Assembly: GCA_964351395.1 (NCBI GenBank)
Contig: CAYGOF010000006.1
Span: 1 to 64,000 of the forward strand
DNA: 64,000 bases
Direction: 5' to 3'
Origin: Imperialibacter sp964351395
GTDB taxonomy: Bacteria; Bacteroidota; Bacteroidia; Cytophagales; Cyclobacteriaceae
Shown here: piece by piece, positions 44,292 to 53,874 of the stretch
How the letters are laid out: every line of letters starts with the position of its first letter
Numbering within the stretch: position 1 is the stretch's first letter
The notes under the pieces: generated by a model
Databases searched by the model: none
What the model saw: the letters and a program-made list of their open reading frames with translations, nothing else
What the model was told of the DNA's origin: nothing
Translations under genes and position numbers: made by a program

Positions 44292-44367
44292 CTATGTTTC
44301 ACCCGAAACATAGTTAACATTCATCCCAAACATAGCCATCTTTAGACCCAAACGCAGGTATGTTTGG
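44292..44367. promoter_or_regulatory. 22-bp-phased AAAC motif array with inverted repeats
   Basis: CTATGTTTC (44292-44300) and GAAACATAG (44305-44313) form a perfect 9-bp inverted repeat around ACCC. A second pair, CCAAACATA (44326-44334) and TATGTTTGG (44359-44367), is also perfect. The AAAC cores at 44306, 44328 and 44350 are spaced exactly 22 bp apart, about two helical turns. This fits regulatory binding sites on one DNA face or a 3' RNA structure downstream of the ELWxxDGT operon. Function is inferred. Confidence 0.45.
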
Positions 44368-44462
44368 AAAGGATTATAGCTATAAATGAAGTCAATTACA
44401 GCTATGATTTGAATTAGCCTACTTTTGATGCCGATTTCACCTGTTCGATTGGATCTCCTTCA

Positions 44463-47400
44463 CTAATTTTTAATCACCCTAAAAGTGCTTGACTTGTCGC
44501 CAAGTGAAAGGGTAAGGAGGTAGACTCCCGGGCCAATATTGTCGAGACGGACGCTGTTTCCATCATGCTGGTGATTGAGGACTCCCTTCTTTAATTCCAA
44601 TCCGCTGATTGTGGTAAGAATGTACTCCACTTCAGGGAAAGCAGCAGACAAGCTGACTGTGATGAAGTCTTCGGTAGGGTTTGGATACACCCTTATTTGG
44701 CCAGCCAAGTCATTCCTCAACCCCGTCACCGCCTCCACCACCAGCGTCCTCACCACTTCTTCGGCAGGCAGGTAGTTGGCGTTGCCAGCTTGTAGAGCAG
44801 AAATGCTTGTTTCCCCAGCGCTTACAACAGTCAAAGTGCTTCCTTCAATCAGGGCAATAGTTTCATCTTGTGAACCGAAGCTTACTGGCAAACCAGATGT
44901 GGAGGTTGCAGTAAGTTCGATAGGCTCATCATCCGTTTTTAGGGTGGGAAGCTCATCAAAAGTGATGGACTGTGCTGCTTTGTTGACAGTTATGGTTTGT
45001 TCGGCTGTTGCTGGCTGATAGTTGTCGTCGCCAGCTTGAGAAGCTGAAATGGTAGCAGACCCTGCGCCTGCGATGGTCCCCAGGCTATTTTCGACGCTTA
45101 CTACGGAAGGATTGGTTGAACTGAAAGTGACCGGTAATCCTGTGGAAGAAGTCGCCGAAAGCTCAAAAGGCGCATCCCCAAATGTTTTTGACGGCAAGGC
45201 CTCAAAAGTAATGCTTTGAGATGCTTTGTTGATGACCAACTGCTGTGTTACTGGTTCAGCGGCGAGGTAATTGTCATTTCCTGTTTGGGAGGCGGTAATA
45301 GTGACTGAACCCGGTTTAAGGATGGTGACCGTTGTTCCTTCTACATTAGCGATTGTTGCATCTGTTGAGGAGAAGCTCACTCCGAGGCCAGAAGTACTGG
45401 AAGCTGAGAGCTCAAAAGGGGCATCGCCAAATGTCTTAGCTGGTAGGGCACTAAACATGATGGTTTGGCCTGCTTTGTTGATAGTCAAGGTTTGTGTGGC
45501 TGAAGCGCTGGAATAGTTGTCGTTGCCCGCTTGTGAGGCAGTGATGGTCGTACTTCCCACTTTGAGAATAGTCACTTTATTTCCCTCAATGGAAGCTACA
45601 GTAGGGTCGCTGGAAGAAAAAGTGACTGCGAGGTTGGAGCTTGCAGTGGCTGAAAGCTCGAAAGGAGTGTCACCAAAAGTTTTTGTTGGCAGTTCGCCGA
45701 AAGTGATGGTTTGCTCGACTCCATTGATTGTCAGCGATTGCTGCGTTGACGCTGCGTTGTACACTTCGGTTGCTCCCACCGAAGCAGTAATGTTTGTAGT
45801 GCCAGCTTTGTGTATAGTAACTGTCTTTCCTTCGATGCTGGCTACCTCAGCATCGGAAGAAGAATACGAGATTTCCTGGTCTGTGTTTACCGAAGCTGTG
45901 AGGTCGAAGGGTTCATCAAGGATATTTTTTGCAAGAAGTTCTGAGAAAGTTATCGTCGGATTTATTTTGGTAGCCGTTCCTGACAAACTAAAGGTGACAT
46001 AATCCCGACCATCATTGATTTCTATGCTGAGGGTTGCTTGCTTCAACCCTATCGTTTTTGGATTGAATTCAACAGAAAGGGATGTTGATTTATTGATCCC
46101 GATTGTTTCGCCTGGGTTTGCAATAACCGAAAAATCGCTAGATGCTGGTCCGGAAATAGAAATTCTTGGTGTTCCTGTTAAGTCTATGTTGGCATATCCT
46201 TTGTTTTGAATTTCAAGAGTAAATGATTTACCGTTTCCTATGGCACTTTCAAGATTGATGACCTCATTTTGCGTGGCCACCTGCCCATCAAGCTTTGTCT
46301 CAAAACTTGCCTCAAATAGATTTAACGACCAAAGAGAAAAGTTTCCACTGTTAAATACTAAATCATCCTCAAATCTCGTCAAATGTCGGACAGAATGAAG
46401 CGAGGTAGTTTGACCTGTTTCAATTTCGAAGGTACCCTCAACGGAACCGTCACTTACCCAAAGTGCTTCAGGGTTTGTGACAAAATAAACATTTTGATCC
46501 TGTGTAAATACAGTTGAAAGCGTAGCCGGATACTCTGATAAAATTGGTATAATTTCGTTCGTTTGTTTTAAAAGGTTGTATGACCAGCTTGAGTCGGAAC
46601 CCTCTACAAAAAAGAGACCTGCATGAATTTGGGCCACAGGAGCATCAATGGACTGAAATTCTCCCAGTACTCGCCATTCAGAAGTGCCTGCCAAAGTGCC
46701 ATCGGTTTTCCAAATCTTAAATAGGTTCTTATTCGACTCACTAATGTATTGTCTTGTTACGATGTATTTTTGATCGCCTATTTGATAAAAAGCAGACCCA
46801 AGTTGGTCAACGAGTTTAATAGTGCCTAATTCTGTTCCGTCTGTCACCCATGAGCTGTAGTTAGCTCCATCGGAAGTAGCCGTGAAATAAACATGCGAAC
46901 CGATTGTGGTGAAATTATATGGATAAGAGTCTCCAGCCCCTGTATTGATATCTTTTATCAGGGTGGTTCCATCTTCAGTGAGGTCAGTCTTCCACAATTC
47001 ATGACCCTGGCCAGGGCCAATAGCGCTGAAGTAGTAGGTTCCATTCAAATAGACGACACCCGACTGTTCAGAGAAGCCTAGCCAAGGAGCATAACTACTT
47101 GCACTTCCAGGATTGATGTCCTTAAGCATTTTTGTACCATTAGCAGTACCATCACTGATCCAGTATTCATTTCCATATGACGGAGCACCTGCAATAAAAA
47201 ATAGAATATCATTTGCCACTGAAAATTCTCTAGGTCCTGAAGTGATCCCGGAGATGGGTTTAGTAGATGCTACTTCAGTCCCATCATAGGAAAAAAGGTG
47301 GTAGAGATTATCGGCAGGATAGAGAGTCTGAAAGTCAGGGTTTGATCCAAAAAATATTTTGTCTTGGTATAGCTCAATATCAAAGTATGTTTCTGCTTGA

Positions 47401-48935
47401 AAGTTGGGTTGATTGATGATGTCAACCAGCTTCGTCCCATTGAGTTTGAAAAGGTTGGGCTTCAATCCTCCTACATTGAGGTTAAAGTATAAATTGTCAT
47501 TGGCAACCTTTATGTTGGTGGCCTGCATGGCTGCCGCACTTGTTTCGAAATCGTTTATTATGTAGGTTGTTTCTGGCGTGCCCTGTGACACCCAAGGTTC
47601 GGTTCCAGTTGCACCGTCGTTGGCGCTAAAAAATAAAGTGTTTTGAAACACTCCTTTGTAAAAGTTAAATCCGCCATACACACCCGGGTCAATATCCTTT
47701 ACCTGCAATGTGCCTTCCTCGGTCTTGTCTGAATACCATAGCTCTTGTCCCGAAGATGCAGTTTTGATAGCCCAGAAAAATCCATTTTCAGTGGTCAACG
47801 GTGCACCTATTACCCAACCTAAGTCCGGAATACCCTTTAGCTTTTCGATGCCATCAACTGTGCCATCGAATCTATAAATACCGCTACTTTGATGATGACC
47901 AAAGATTGCGTAATAGATATAATTATCGATCACTTTTGGCGTGCCAGTAATACTCCCCAAACCATCTACGAAGGCCATATCCTCTTTGGAGCTAGTCGTC
48001 AAGTCTATTTTTAAAATCCTAAACGGGTAATTCGGCACCTGACTTTCCGTACCAAAGGCAATTAAGGCTCCATTGAAAGCGATCAACTTGATTCCACTAG
48101 TGATTTCGTAATCAGTAAAATCGGTAAACTGAATAGTGCCATCAGGCGTGCCATTTGTTTCCCAAATAACTTGACCCTGTGCCGGTGTATTGATCACGAA
48201 GTAGCTCTTATCAGCGATGACTGTAAATTGGTCGGCCGAGATAGGTAGACTTGGAACAGACTCACCGAAATCTTTTAGCAGTTCAGTGCCTTCTGGGGTA
48301 CCATCACTGACCCAAAATTGTTTCCGGTTGTAGTTAATCATGACTTTATCAAGAAAGGGAACAGCCCAAATATTGCTTTCCCCTCCGGCCCCAGTTGTCA
48401 TGTCATGTAACATTACGGTTCCTTCATTGGTCCCATCCGTTACCCAAACTTCTTTCCCGTTTGTACCGTCGTTGGCTAAAAAAAATATTTTTCCGGCATG
48501 ATTCGTTAAAAACCTGTCAACTGCTATCCCGTTAGGGTTAATATCTTTTATTCCACGAAGTTCAAATGTCGCGGGGTCTAGGATGGCCGGCTCTCTACCA
48601 TAGACTCCATTTTCCATATCGTAGAGATTGTCAGGAAAAGTTATGATTTTATCGTTGACCACGCCGATATAGCTAGAATTGAAGCCGGTTTGAACGATCA
48701 CTTCTTTTTTTTCCCAAGTTTCGGTGTTTAGGTCCCAGACGACGATTCCGTTCCTTATTAGAAGATAGACTTTATCGTTATACTCTACAGCACTTGACGG
48801 GTTTGATGATTCCGTTCTCGGTTGTTCAAACTGAAGTTGAGTAAATTCAAGCTGACCATAAGCAGGAATGGTCAAATAGATGGTAAGCAATAGAATGATA
48901 AAAAGTCTATAAATTACCAAGAAGTTCAGTCTCAT
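44463..48935 (-). CDS. ELWxxDGT repeat protein with five Ig-like domains and T9SS tail
   Basis: ATG 48935 (MRLNFLVIYRLFIILLLTIYLT) gives a 1490-residue precursor with a signal peptide; the longer frame would overlap the previous gene. Residues about 25-930 consist of ELWxxDGT-type propeller repeats (EVWVTDGTNEGT, QFWVSDGTPEGT, ELWYSDKTEEGT, EPWVSQGTPETT, ELWKTDLTEDGT). A choice-of-anchor (Hydin-like) domain follows near 960-1040. Then come five Ig-like repeats of about 80 residues, each starting with a [Q]xITF.xLP core. The end is a T9SS type A domain (RVYPNPTEDFITVSL). The protein should be secreted by T9SS to the surface. It starts one base after the stop of the paralogous gene, so the two form an operon. 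Confidence 0.9.
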   Translation of the reverse strand: MRLNFLVIYRLFIILLLTIYLTIPAYGQLEFTQLQFEQPRTESSNPSSAVEYNDKVYLLIRNGIVVWDLNTETWEKKEVIVQTGFNSSYIGVVNDKIITFPDNLYDMENGVYGREPAILDPATFELRGIKDINPNGIAVDRFLTNHAGKIFFLANDGTNGKEVWVTDGTNEGTVMLHDMTTGAGGESNIWAVPFLDKVMINYNRKQFWVSDGTPEGTELLKDFGESVPSLPISADQFTVIADKSYFVINTPAQGQVIWETNGTPDGTIQFTDFTDYEITSGIKLIAFNGALIAFGTESQVPNYPFRILKIDLTTSSKEDMAFVDGLGSITGTPKVIDNYIYYAIFGHHQSSGIYRFDGTVDGIEKLKGIPDLGWVIGAPLTTENGFFWAIKTASSGQELWYSDKTEEGTLQVKDIDPGVYGGFNFYKGVFQNTLFFSANDGATGTEPWVSQGTPETTYIINDFETSAAAMQATNIKVANDNLYFNLNVGGLKPNLFKLNGTKLVDIINQPNFQAETYFDIELYQDKIFFGSNPDFQTLYPADNLYHLFSYDGTEVASTKPISGITSGPREFSVANDILFFIAGAPSYGNEYWISDGTANGTKMLKDINPGSASSYAPWLGFSEQSGVVYLNGTYYFSAIGPGQGHELWKTDLTEDGTTLIKDINTGAGDSYPYNFTTIGSHVYFTATSDGANYSSWVTDGTELGTIKLVDQLGSAFYQIGDQKYIVTRQYISESNKNLFKIWKTDGTLAGTSEWRVLGEFQSIDAPVAQIHAGLFFVEGSDSSWSYNLLKQTNEIIPILSEYPATLSTVFTQDQNVYFVTNPEALWVSDGSVEGTFEIETGQTTSLHSVRHLTRFEDDLVFNSGNFSLWSLNLFEASFETKLDGQVATQNEVINLESAIGNGKSFTLEIQNKGYANIDLTGTPRISISGPASSDFSVIANPGETIGINKSTSLSVEFNPKTIGLKQATLSIEINDGRDYVTFSLSGTATKINPTITFSELLAKNILDEPFDLTASVNTDQEISYSSSDAEVASIEGKTVTIHKAGTTNITASVGATEVYNAASTQQSLTINGVEQTITFGELPTKTFGDTPFELSATASSNLAVTFSSSDPTVASIEGNKVTILKVGSTTITASQAGNDNYSSASATQTLTINKAGQTIMFSALPAKTFGDAPFELSASSTSGLGVSFSSTDATIANVEGTTVTILKPGSVTITASQTGNDNYLAAEPVTQQLVINKASQSITFEALPSKTFGDAPFELSATSSTGLPVTFSSTNPSVVSVENSLGTIAGAGSATISASQAGDDNYQPATAEQTITVNKAAQSITFDELPTLKTDDEPIELTATSTSGLPVSFGSQDETIALIEGSTLTVVSAGETSISALQAGNANYLPAEEVVRTLVVEAVTGLRNDLAGQIRVYPNPTEDFITVSLSAAFPEVEYILTTISGLELKKGVLNHQHDGNSVRLDNIGPGVYLLTLSLGDKSSTFRVIKN
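45679..45860 (-). repeat. Near-identical DNA block shared with the neighbouring paralog (copy A)
   Basis: This 182-bp block aligns without gaps to 50150-50331 with only four mismatches by direct comparison (about 98% identity). It encodes the junction of two Ig-like repeats. The rest of the two genes is much more divergent. Confidence 0.8.
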
Positions 48936-48936
48936 A

Positions 48937-51900
48937 TTAATTCTCCTTGATAATTCTGTAGGTAAAGTTGTTGTCATCTTTCGAAATCGTAAGTAGATAG
49001 ATGCCCTCTTTTAGGTGCCTTGTTTCAATGATTGTTTCTCCATTTTTATCCATTAAACCTGCCATGGTAATCTCCCCGCCAATGGAAGTCAGGGTATATC
49101 GAGCCTCTTTCAATTCACTATGTCTAATGAAGAGCCTGTCCCGGCTTGGGTTCGGGTAAACCACTATTTTGTTGGACAAGTCATTCTTCAACCCCGTCAC
49201 CGCCTCCACCACCAGTGTCCTCACTACTTCCTCCGCTGCCAGATAGTTCTCGTTGCCAGGCTGGGATGCTGCTATGCTTGTTTCACCAGCGCTTACAACG
49301 GTCAAAGCGCTTCCTTCAATCAGGGCAATAGTTTCATCTTGTGAACCGAAGCTTACTGGCAAACCAGACGTGGCAGTGGCAGTCAGCTCGATAGGCTCAT
49401 CATCAGCTTTAATGGCGGGCAACTCTTCAAAAGCGATGGACTGTGCTGCTTTGTTGATAGTTATTGATTGTTCTGCTGTTGCTGGTTGATAGTTATCATT
49501 TCCTGCTTGCAAAGCTGTAATGGTAGCTGAACCAGCTCCAGCAACAGTAGCCAGGTTACCTTCAACGTTTATGATAGAAGTATTGGATGAACTGAAGGTA
49601 ATTGGCAAACCTGTCGAGGAAGTCGCCGACAGCTCAAAAGGCGCATCGCCAAATGTTTTTGACGGCAAGGCCTCAAAAGTAATGGATTGGGCTGCTTTGT
49701 TGATGACCAATTGCTGTGTGACCGGATCAGCGGCCAAGTAGTTGTCGTTACCCGCCTGAGAGGCGGTGATGGTGACGGTTCCGGCCTTTAGCAAGGAAAC
49801 GGTAGCTCCCTCGATGGAGGCAACCGCAGCATCGGAAGACGCAAAAGTGACCCCCAGGCTTGAGCTGGCCGTAGCGCTGAAGGCAAAGGAAGCCTCGCCG
49901 AAGGTCTTTTCAGGCAGGGCACCGAAGGTAATGTTTTGGGCTGCCTTGTTGATGGTCAATGTTTGTGTGGCAGTGGCGCTGGAATAGTTATCGTTGCCAG
50001 TCTGATTGGCAGTAATGGTTACCGATCCAGCTTTGAGAATGGTTGCCATATTAACCTCTATGGATGCGACAGTTGGATCGCTTGAGGAAAAAGTGATAGC
50101 GAGATCGGAGTTTGCGGAAGCTGAAAGCTCGAAAGGTGTGTCGCCAAATGTTTTTGTTGGCAGTTCGCCGAAAGTGATGGTTTGCTCGACTCCATTGATT
50201 GTCAGCGATTGCTGCGTTGAAGCTGCGTTGTACACTTCGGTTGCCACCACCGAAGCAGTAATGTTTGTAGTGCCAGCTTTGTGAATAGTAACTGTCTTTC
50301 CTTCGATGCTGGCTACCTCAGCATCGGAAGACGTAAACGAGATTTCCTGGCCTGAGTCCACTGAAGCCACGAGGTCGAAGGGTTCGTCTCCGACGGTCTT
50401 TTTTGGAAGGGATTCAAATGTAACTATCTGTTCAACCCCCTCAATTCTCAAAGTCTGTTCTGTTGAAGTATCATAATACAATTCTGTAGCTTCAACAGAA
50501 GCAGTTATTATTACTTGGCCAACTTTGTGGATTGATACGGTTGCTCCGTCGATGCTGGCAATTCCTGGATTTGATGACGAAAAAGAGATGTCCTGGTCCG
50601 TGTCAACCGATGTCTCAAGAGTAAAGGGCTCGTCAATCACAGATTTAATAGGAAGTTCTGAAAAGGATAAGGTTGGTTTGACTTTCATTCCTGTTCCAGT
50701 CAGTTGGAATTCAAGCAATGAATTATTCTCATCGTTTGTTAAAACGAGTAAGGTTGCTGAACGAGGGCCAACCGCCTTTGGCATAAAAGTAATGCCAATT
50801 TCACTCTGTTCTCCTGGGATTATTCTACCAGAAATTGACGATAAGTCAAGCATAAAATCTTCTGGATTGGCACCTGCCAGGTCGAATTTGAAGGCGCCAG
50901 TAAACTTTAGAGGGATGTATCCTTTGTTGGTAATAGTGATGACTTGTTTTTCACTAGATTGATTGTAAAGCACTTCGCTAAAGTTGATTTCGAAACCTGG
51001 ATCACGTACCTCTCCATTGTACTCAATTTCTACTATAGGATAGAGAATGGGCAATTTATAAATGAAGGTTTTTCCCTCTTCTTCTCCCTGAAAAATCAGA
51101 TCTGATTTGTATTGAAATGGGTTGTCGATTCTTTTTACGCCCGAAATCTCAGTTAAATTGTAGAGCAAAGTTGTACCCTCGGCGCTACCGTCAGTTCCCC
51201 ACATTGAGCTATTAAGAAAATTGTCCCCCTCCCAAAATAATAAATAGTCCTCGAATTGGTTATAGCCACCGAGATACCCTGTTTCGGAATGATGAATATT
51301 TTCAGGCTCTCCTCCTGACAGTCTGAAAAAATCGTACCCACTTTCGGTACTTTTCTTTAAATAGATTAGAGCATCGTTGAATGGAATGAATGGATCCTCA
51401 AAAGAAGTGTAAAACTGCCCCAAACTTTCCACCATCTCCGTCCCATCAGTTGTTCCGTCAGTTTTCCAGAGCTCATAGAAAAAACTATTGTTTCTGATTA
51501 CATAGTAGAGAGAATTACCGATTTTATGGTATCTGATGGCCCCGATATTCAAAGAATGGTCGAAAAGCTTGTTTGTTCCGCTTTCGGTCCCATCGCTGAC
51601 CCATAACTCATAAACACTATTTTGTTTTCTGGTCAGAAAGATTAGCTTGTTTTCAAACGCAAAAAATTTAGTCGGAAATGAGCCGAAAAAGCCTTCATTG
51701 ATATCCTTAACCATTGCGGTACCTCCATCAGTTAGGTCAGTTTTCCAAAGCTCCGGTCCGTGCGCAGCATCAATTGCCACAAAAAAGTAACCTAGGCCAT
51801 GAATGTATTCAATTTCTTGCAGCTCAGAGGTGAAAGCTCCGCCGGTCGCACCTTCAACGGCGTCAACAAAAATTGAAGTTGTCTCGGTTGTTCCTTTACT

Positions 51901-53688
51901 ACTCCATATCTCTTGGCCATGAGTCTCGTCGCTGTTTGCAAAAAAAAGAGACTCATTGGTTTCACTAATGAAATCGGAAAAGTGCAAATCAACAACTTTC
52001 TCAAGTTGCTTGTCTTTATACTTAAAAAGATGATTAGAAAAGGAGTTTCCGATTACTTCCTTGGCGGTGAAGAAGATAGACTCATTTAGAATTTCGAAAT
52101 TGCTATTGTAATAATTTTGATAAGTATACGAACCAATGCTCTTAATTGGCGTCAGAATGTTGTCTTCGGAAATCGTGACAAGGTTGGGTACTTGACTTTG
52201 AGTAAAATCTCGATTAATACGCAGGACAATATCACTTTCTGCAACTTTATAGTCTTTTATTGAGATACTTTCCCCAGAAGAGTTCAAGTCGCCCAAAAAG
52301 AGTGCATTTCCCATATTCCCGTTGCTGGCCCAAACTTCTTTTCCTGTGTCGCCACTATTGAGAGCAGCAAACAAAAGGTTATCATTGGCATGGATTAATT
52401 CGGGATAGCTTGATCTAAAACCCGGATTAAAGTCCTTCAAAATAAATGTACCCTCGGAAGTACCGTCTGATACCCATATTTCCTGACCTGACTCTCCTCC
52501 ATAATAAGTGAACAAAATTTTGTTATTTACAAACCGGTAAGTCCAATTTGCAGAAGTTACCTCACTTGATTCTAGATCGCTTACTTTTACAGTTCCAATT
52601 TCAGTGCCATTGGTCTTCCACAATTCGTTTGCTCCTTCAAAGAAAATGATGCCATCGTTCTCGGTTGAAATATTGTGTAAGTACTGAATTGGTATGGTGG
52701 CGATAAGCTCAAGCTGAGGCACAGAAGAATTAACTTTGTAAAGGCAGGATTGGGTTGAGTTACAGCTTTGCAAGAAAAACAGCTCATTGTTAATAGCCCG
52801 CAGGTTACTACTTGGAAGGTTGTCAATTAAAAGAGCTGTGCCTTCTTCAGTGCCATCTGTTTTCCATATACTTCGCACATTACTTGCGACAATAAAAAAC
52901 ACTTCGTCGCCAATTTTGTGAATTTCTTGGGATGAATATCCTACGTTTGCGTTACTTGGTGTAAAGTCTTTCACCAGCACAGTACCATCGGGAGTGCCGT
53001 CGGTTTTGTACAGTTTTTTATAGCCTACGGAGAAATATGTTTCATTGCCGATATCGAAAAAATTAACATTGCTTATAGTATTTGTATCATCGTTGGTGTC
53101 AACTAGCTGCGTCGTCCCCTCTTCAGTCCCGTCGGTTACCCAGACTTCCGTGCCATGAACTCCATCATTTGCGAGAAAAAATGCTTTGCTGCCAACGGAG
53201 TGTGGTTCCATTGCTTGCGATGAAGCCCATTGTCCTTGATTAATATTTGCCAAAGGACTCATGGTCATAGAGATCAGGTCGAAGATGGCTGGCTCCTCAC
53301 CTAGAATGATATCTGACTCAAAAATGATAAAGTCAAATCCAAAGAGCAAAAGCTTATCAGCTACGACCGACATGGCTCTGATTCTTCTATTTCCACCACC
53401 CACTTGCTGCCATCCGCCAGAAGGCAGTGTAAACTCAAGCTTTGAAGTTCCTTCAGGCGTTCCATCAGTTTGCCATATTTCGTTGTCATTGGCTACGAAG
53501 TAGTAAACCCCATTGACTTCCACCATATCTCTAGGATTACTGGATGCAGTCGGGTGATTTTCAAGCAAAAGTTGTACTGGCTGTGGTTGTGAAAATGTAT
53601 CAGTGTTTCCTCCAAGAATAAATAAAAGGGCGAGAGAAATTAATATGGATCCCCTTTTCAAGCAGCTGGCTAAGTTATTTGGGTGCAT
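48937..53688 (-). CDS. ELWxxDGT repeat protein with six Ig-like domains and T9SS tail
   Basis: ATG 53688 (MHPNNLASCLKRGSILISLALLFILG) opens a 1583-residue precursor with a signal peptide ending near TFSQ. The upstream frame portion lacks a sensible signal. ELWxxDGT-type repeats (EIWQTDGTPEGT, EVWVTDGTEEGT, ELWKTNGTEIGT, EIWVSDGTSEGT) fill about residues 40-1000. A choice-of-anchor-like domain follows near 1030, then six Ig-like repeats and a T9SS type A domain (VYPNPSRDRLFIRH, then GIYLLTISKDD). It is the largest of the trio and has one more Ig-like domain than its downstream neighbour. Its stop lies one base before the next start. A strong terminator lies upstream, so it probably has its own promoter. 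Confidence 0.9.
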   Translation of the reverse strand: MHPNNLASCLKRGSILISLALLFILGGNTDTFSQPQPVQLLLENHPTASSNPRDMVEVNGVYYFVANDNEIWQTDGTPEGTSKLEFTLPSGGWQQVGGGNRRIRAMSVVADKLLLFGFDFIIFESDIILGEEPAIFDLISMTMSPLANINQGQWASSQAMEPHSVGSKAFFLANDGVHGTEVWVTDGTEEGTTQLVDTNDDTNTISNVNFFDIGNETYFSVGYKKLYKTDGTPDGTVLVKDFTPSNANVGYSSQEIHKIGDEVFFIVASNVRSIWKTDGTEEGTALLIDNLPSSNLRAINNELFFLQSCNSTQSCLYKVNSSVPQLELIATIPIQYLHNISTENDGIIFFEGANELWKTNGTEIGTVKVSDLESSEVTSANWTYRFVNNKILFTYYGGESGQEIWVSDGTSEGTFILKDFNPGFRSSYPELIHANDNLLFAALNSGDTGKEVWASNGNMGNALFLGDLNSSGESISIKDYKVAESDIVLRINRDFTQSQVPNLVTISEDNILTPIKSIGSYTYQNYYNSNFEILNESIFFTAKEVIGNSFSNHLFKYKDKQLEKVVDLHFSDFISETNESLFFANSDETHGQEIWSSKGTTETTSIFVDAVEGATGGAFTSELQEIEYIHGLGYFFVAIDAAHGPELWKTDLTDGGTAMVKDINEGFFGSFPTKFFAFENKLIFLTRKQNSVYELWVSDGTESGTNKLFDHSLNIGAIRYHKIGNSLYYVIRNNSFFYELWKTDGTTDGTEMVESLGQFYTSFEDPFIPFNDALIYLKKSTESGYDFFRLSGGEPENIHHSETGYLGGYNQFEDYLLFWEGDNFLNSSMWGTDGSAEGTTLLYNLTEISGVKRIDNPFQYKSDLIFQGEEEGKTFIYKLPILYPIVEIEYNGEVRDPGFEINFSEVLYNQSSEKQVITITNKGYIPLKFTGAFKFDLAGANPEDFMLDLSSISGRIIPGEQSEIGITFMPKAVGPRSATLLVLTNDENNSLLEFQLTGTGMKVKPTLSFSELPIKSVIDEPFTLETSVDTDQDISFSSSNPGIASIDGATVSIHKVGQVIITASVEATELYYDTSTEQTLRIEGVEQIVTFESLPKKTVGDEPFDLVASVDSGQEISFTSSDAEVASIEGKTVTIHKAGTTNITASVVATEVYNAASTQQSLTINGVEQTITFGELPTKTFGDTPFELSASANSDLAITFSSSDPTVASIEVNMATILKAGSVTITANQTGNDNYSSATATQTLTINKAAQNITFGALPEKTFGEASFAFSATASSSLGVTFASSDAAVASIEGATVSLLKAGTVTITASQAGNDNYLAADPVTQQLVINKAAQSITFEALPSKTFGDAPFELSATSSTGLPITFSSSNTSIINVEGNLATVAGAGSATITALQAGNDNYQPATAEQSITINKAAQSIAFEELPAIKADDEPIELTATATSGLPVSFGSQDETIALIEGSALTVVSAGETSIAASQPGNENYLAAEEVVRTLVVEAVTGLKNDLSNKIVVYPNPSRDRLFIRHSELKEARYTLTSIGGEITMAGLMDKNGETIIETRHLKEGIYLLTISKDDNNFTYRIIKEN
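50150..50331 (-). repeat. Near-identical DNA block shared with the neighbouring paralog (copy B)
   Basis: Second copy of the block at 45679-45860, in the same orientation and about 4.5 kb away, with four mismatches in 182 bp. Together the pair could support recombination that changes Ig-domain number. Confidence 0.8.
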
Positions 53689-53819
53689 GTTTTTACTATT
53701 ATTTATGCATAATAAATATTCGTTGAATAGTGACAAAGAGAAACGTTTTAAAATGATAAAAAATGAAGAAACAGACCTGCTTCTTCATTTCTCTGTCGTT
53801 GTAGGATGCTACCAACAGA

Positions 53820-53850
53820 AAAAGGACCGGTTCATCCGGTCCTTTTCTTA
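53820..53850 (-). terminator. Intrinsic terminator between ELWxxDGT genes
   Basis: AAAAGGACCGG (53820-53830) pairs perfectly with CCGGTCCTTTT (53836-53846) around a TTCAT loop. A T-rich run exists on both sides, so it can end transcription of the third ELWxxDGT gene on the minus strand. It separates that gene from the downstream pair. Confidence 0.85.
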
Positions 53851-53874
53851 TCAAATATAGTTGTTGGGTTGCGT

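Noticed and set aside
45517..46002. A long antisense open frame (161 codons) and similar frames opposite the Ig-like repeats, for example at 44776-45018 and 49253-50284
   Set aside because: They mirror the codon bias of the repetitive Ig-like coding strand and recur in step with the repeats; no start context or protein-like features support them.
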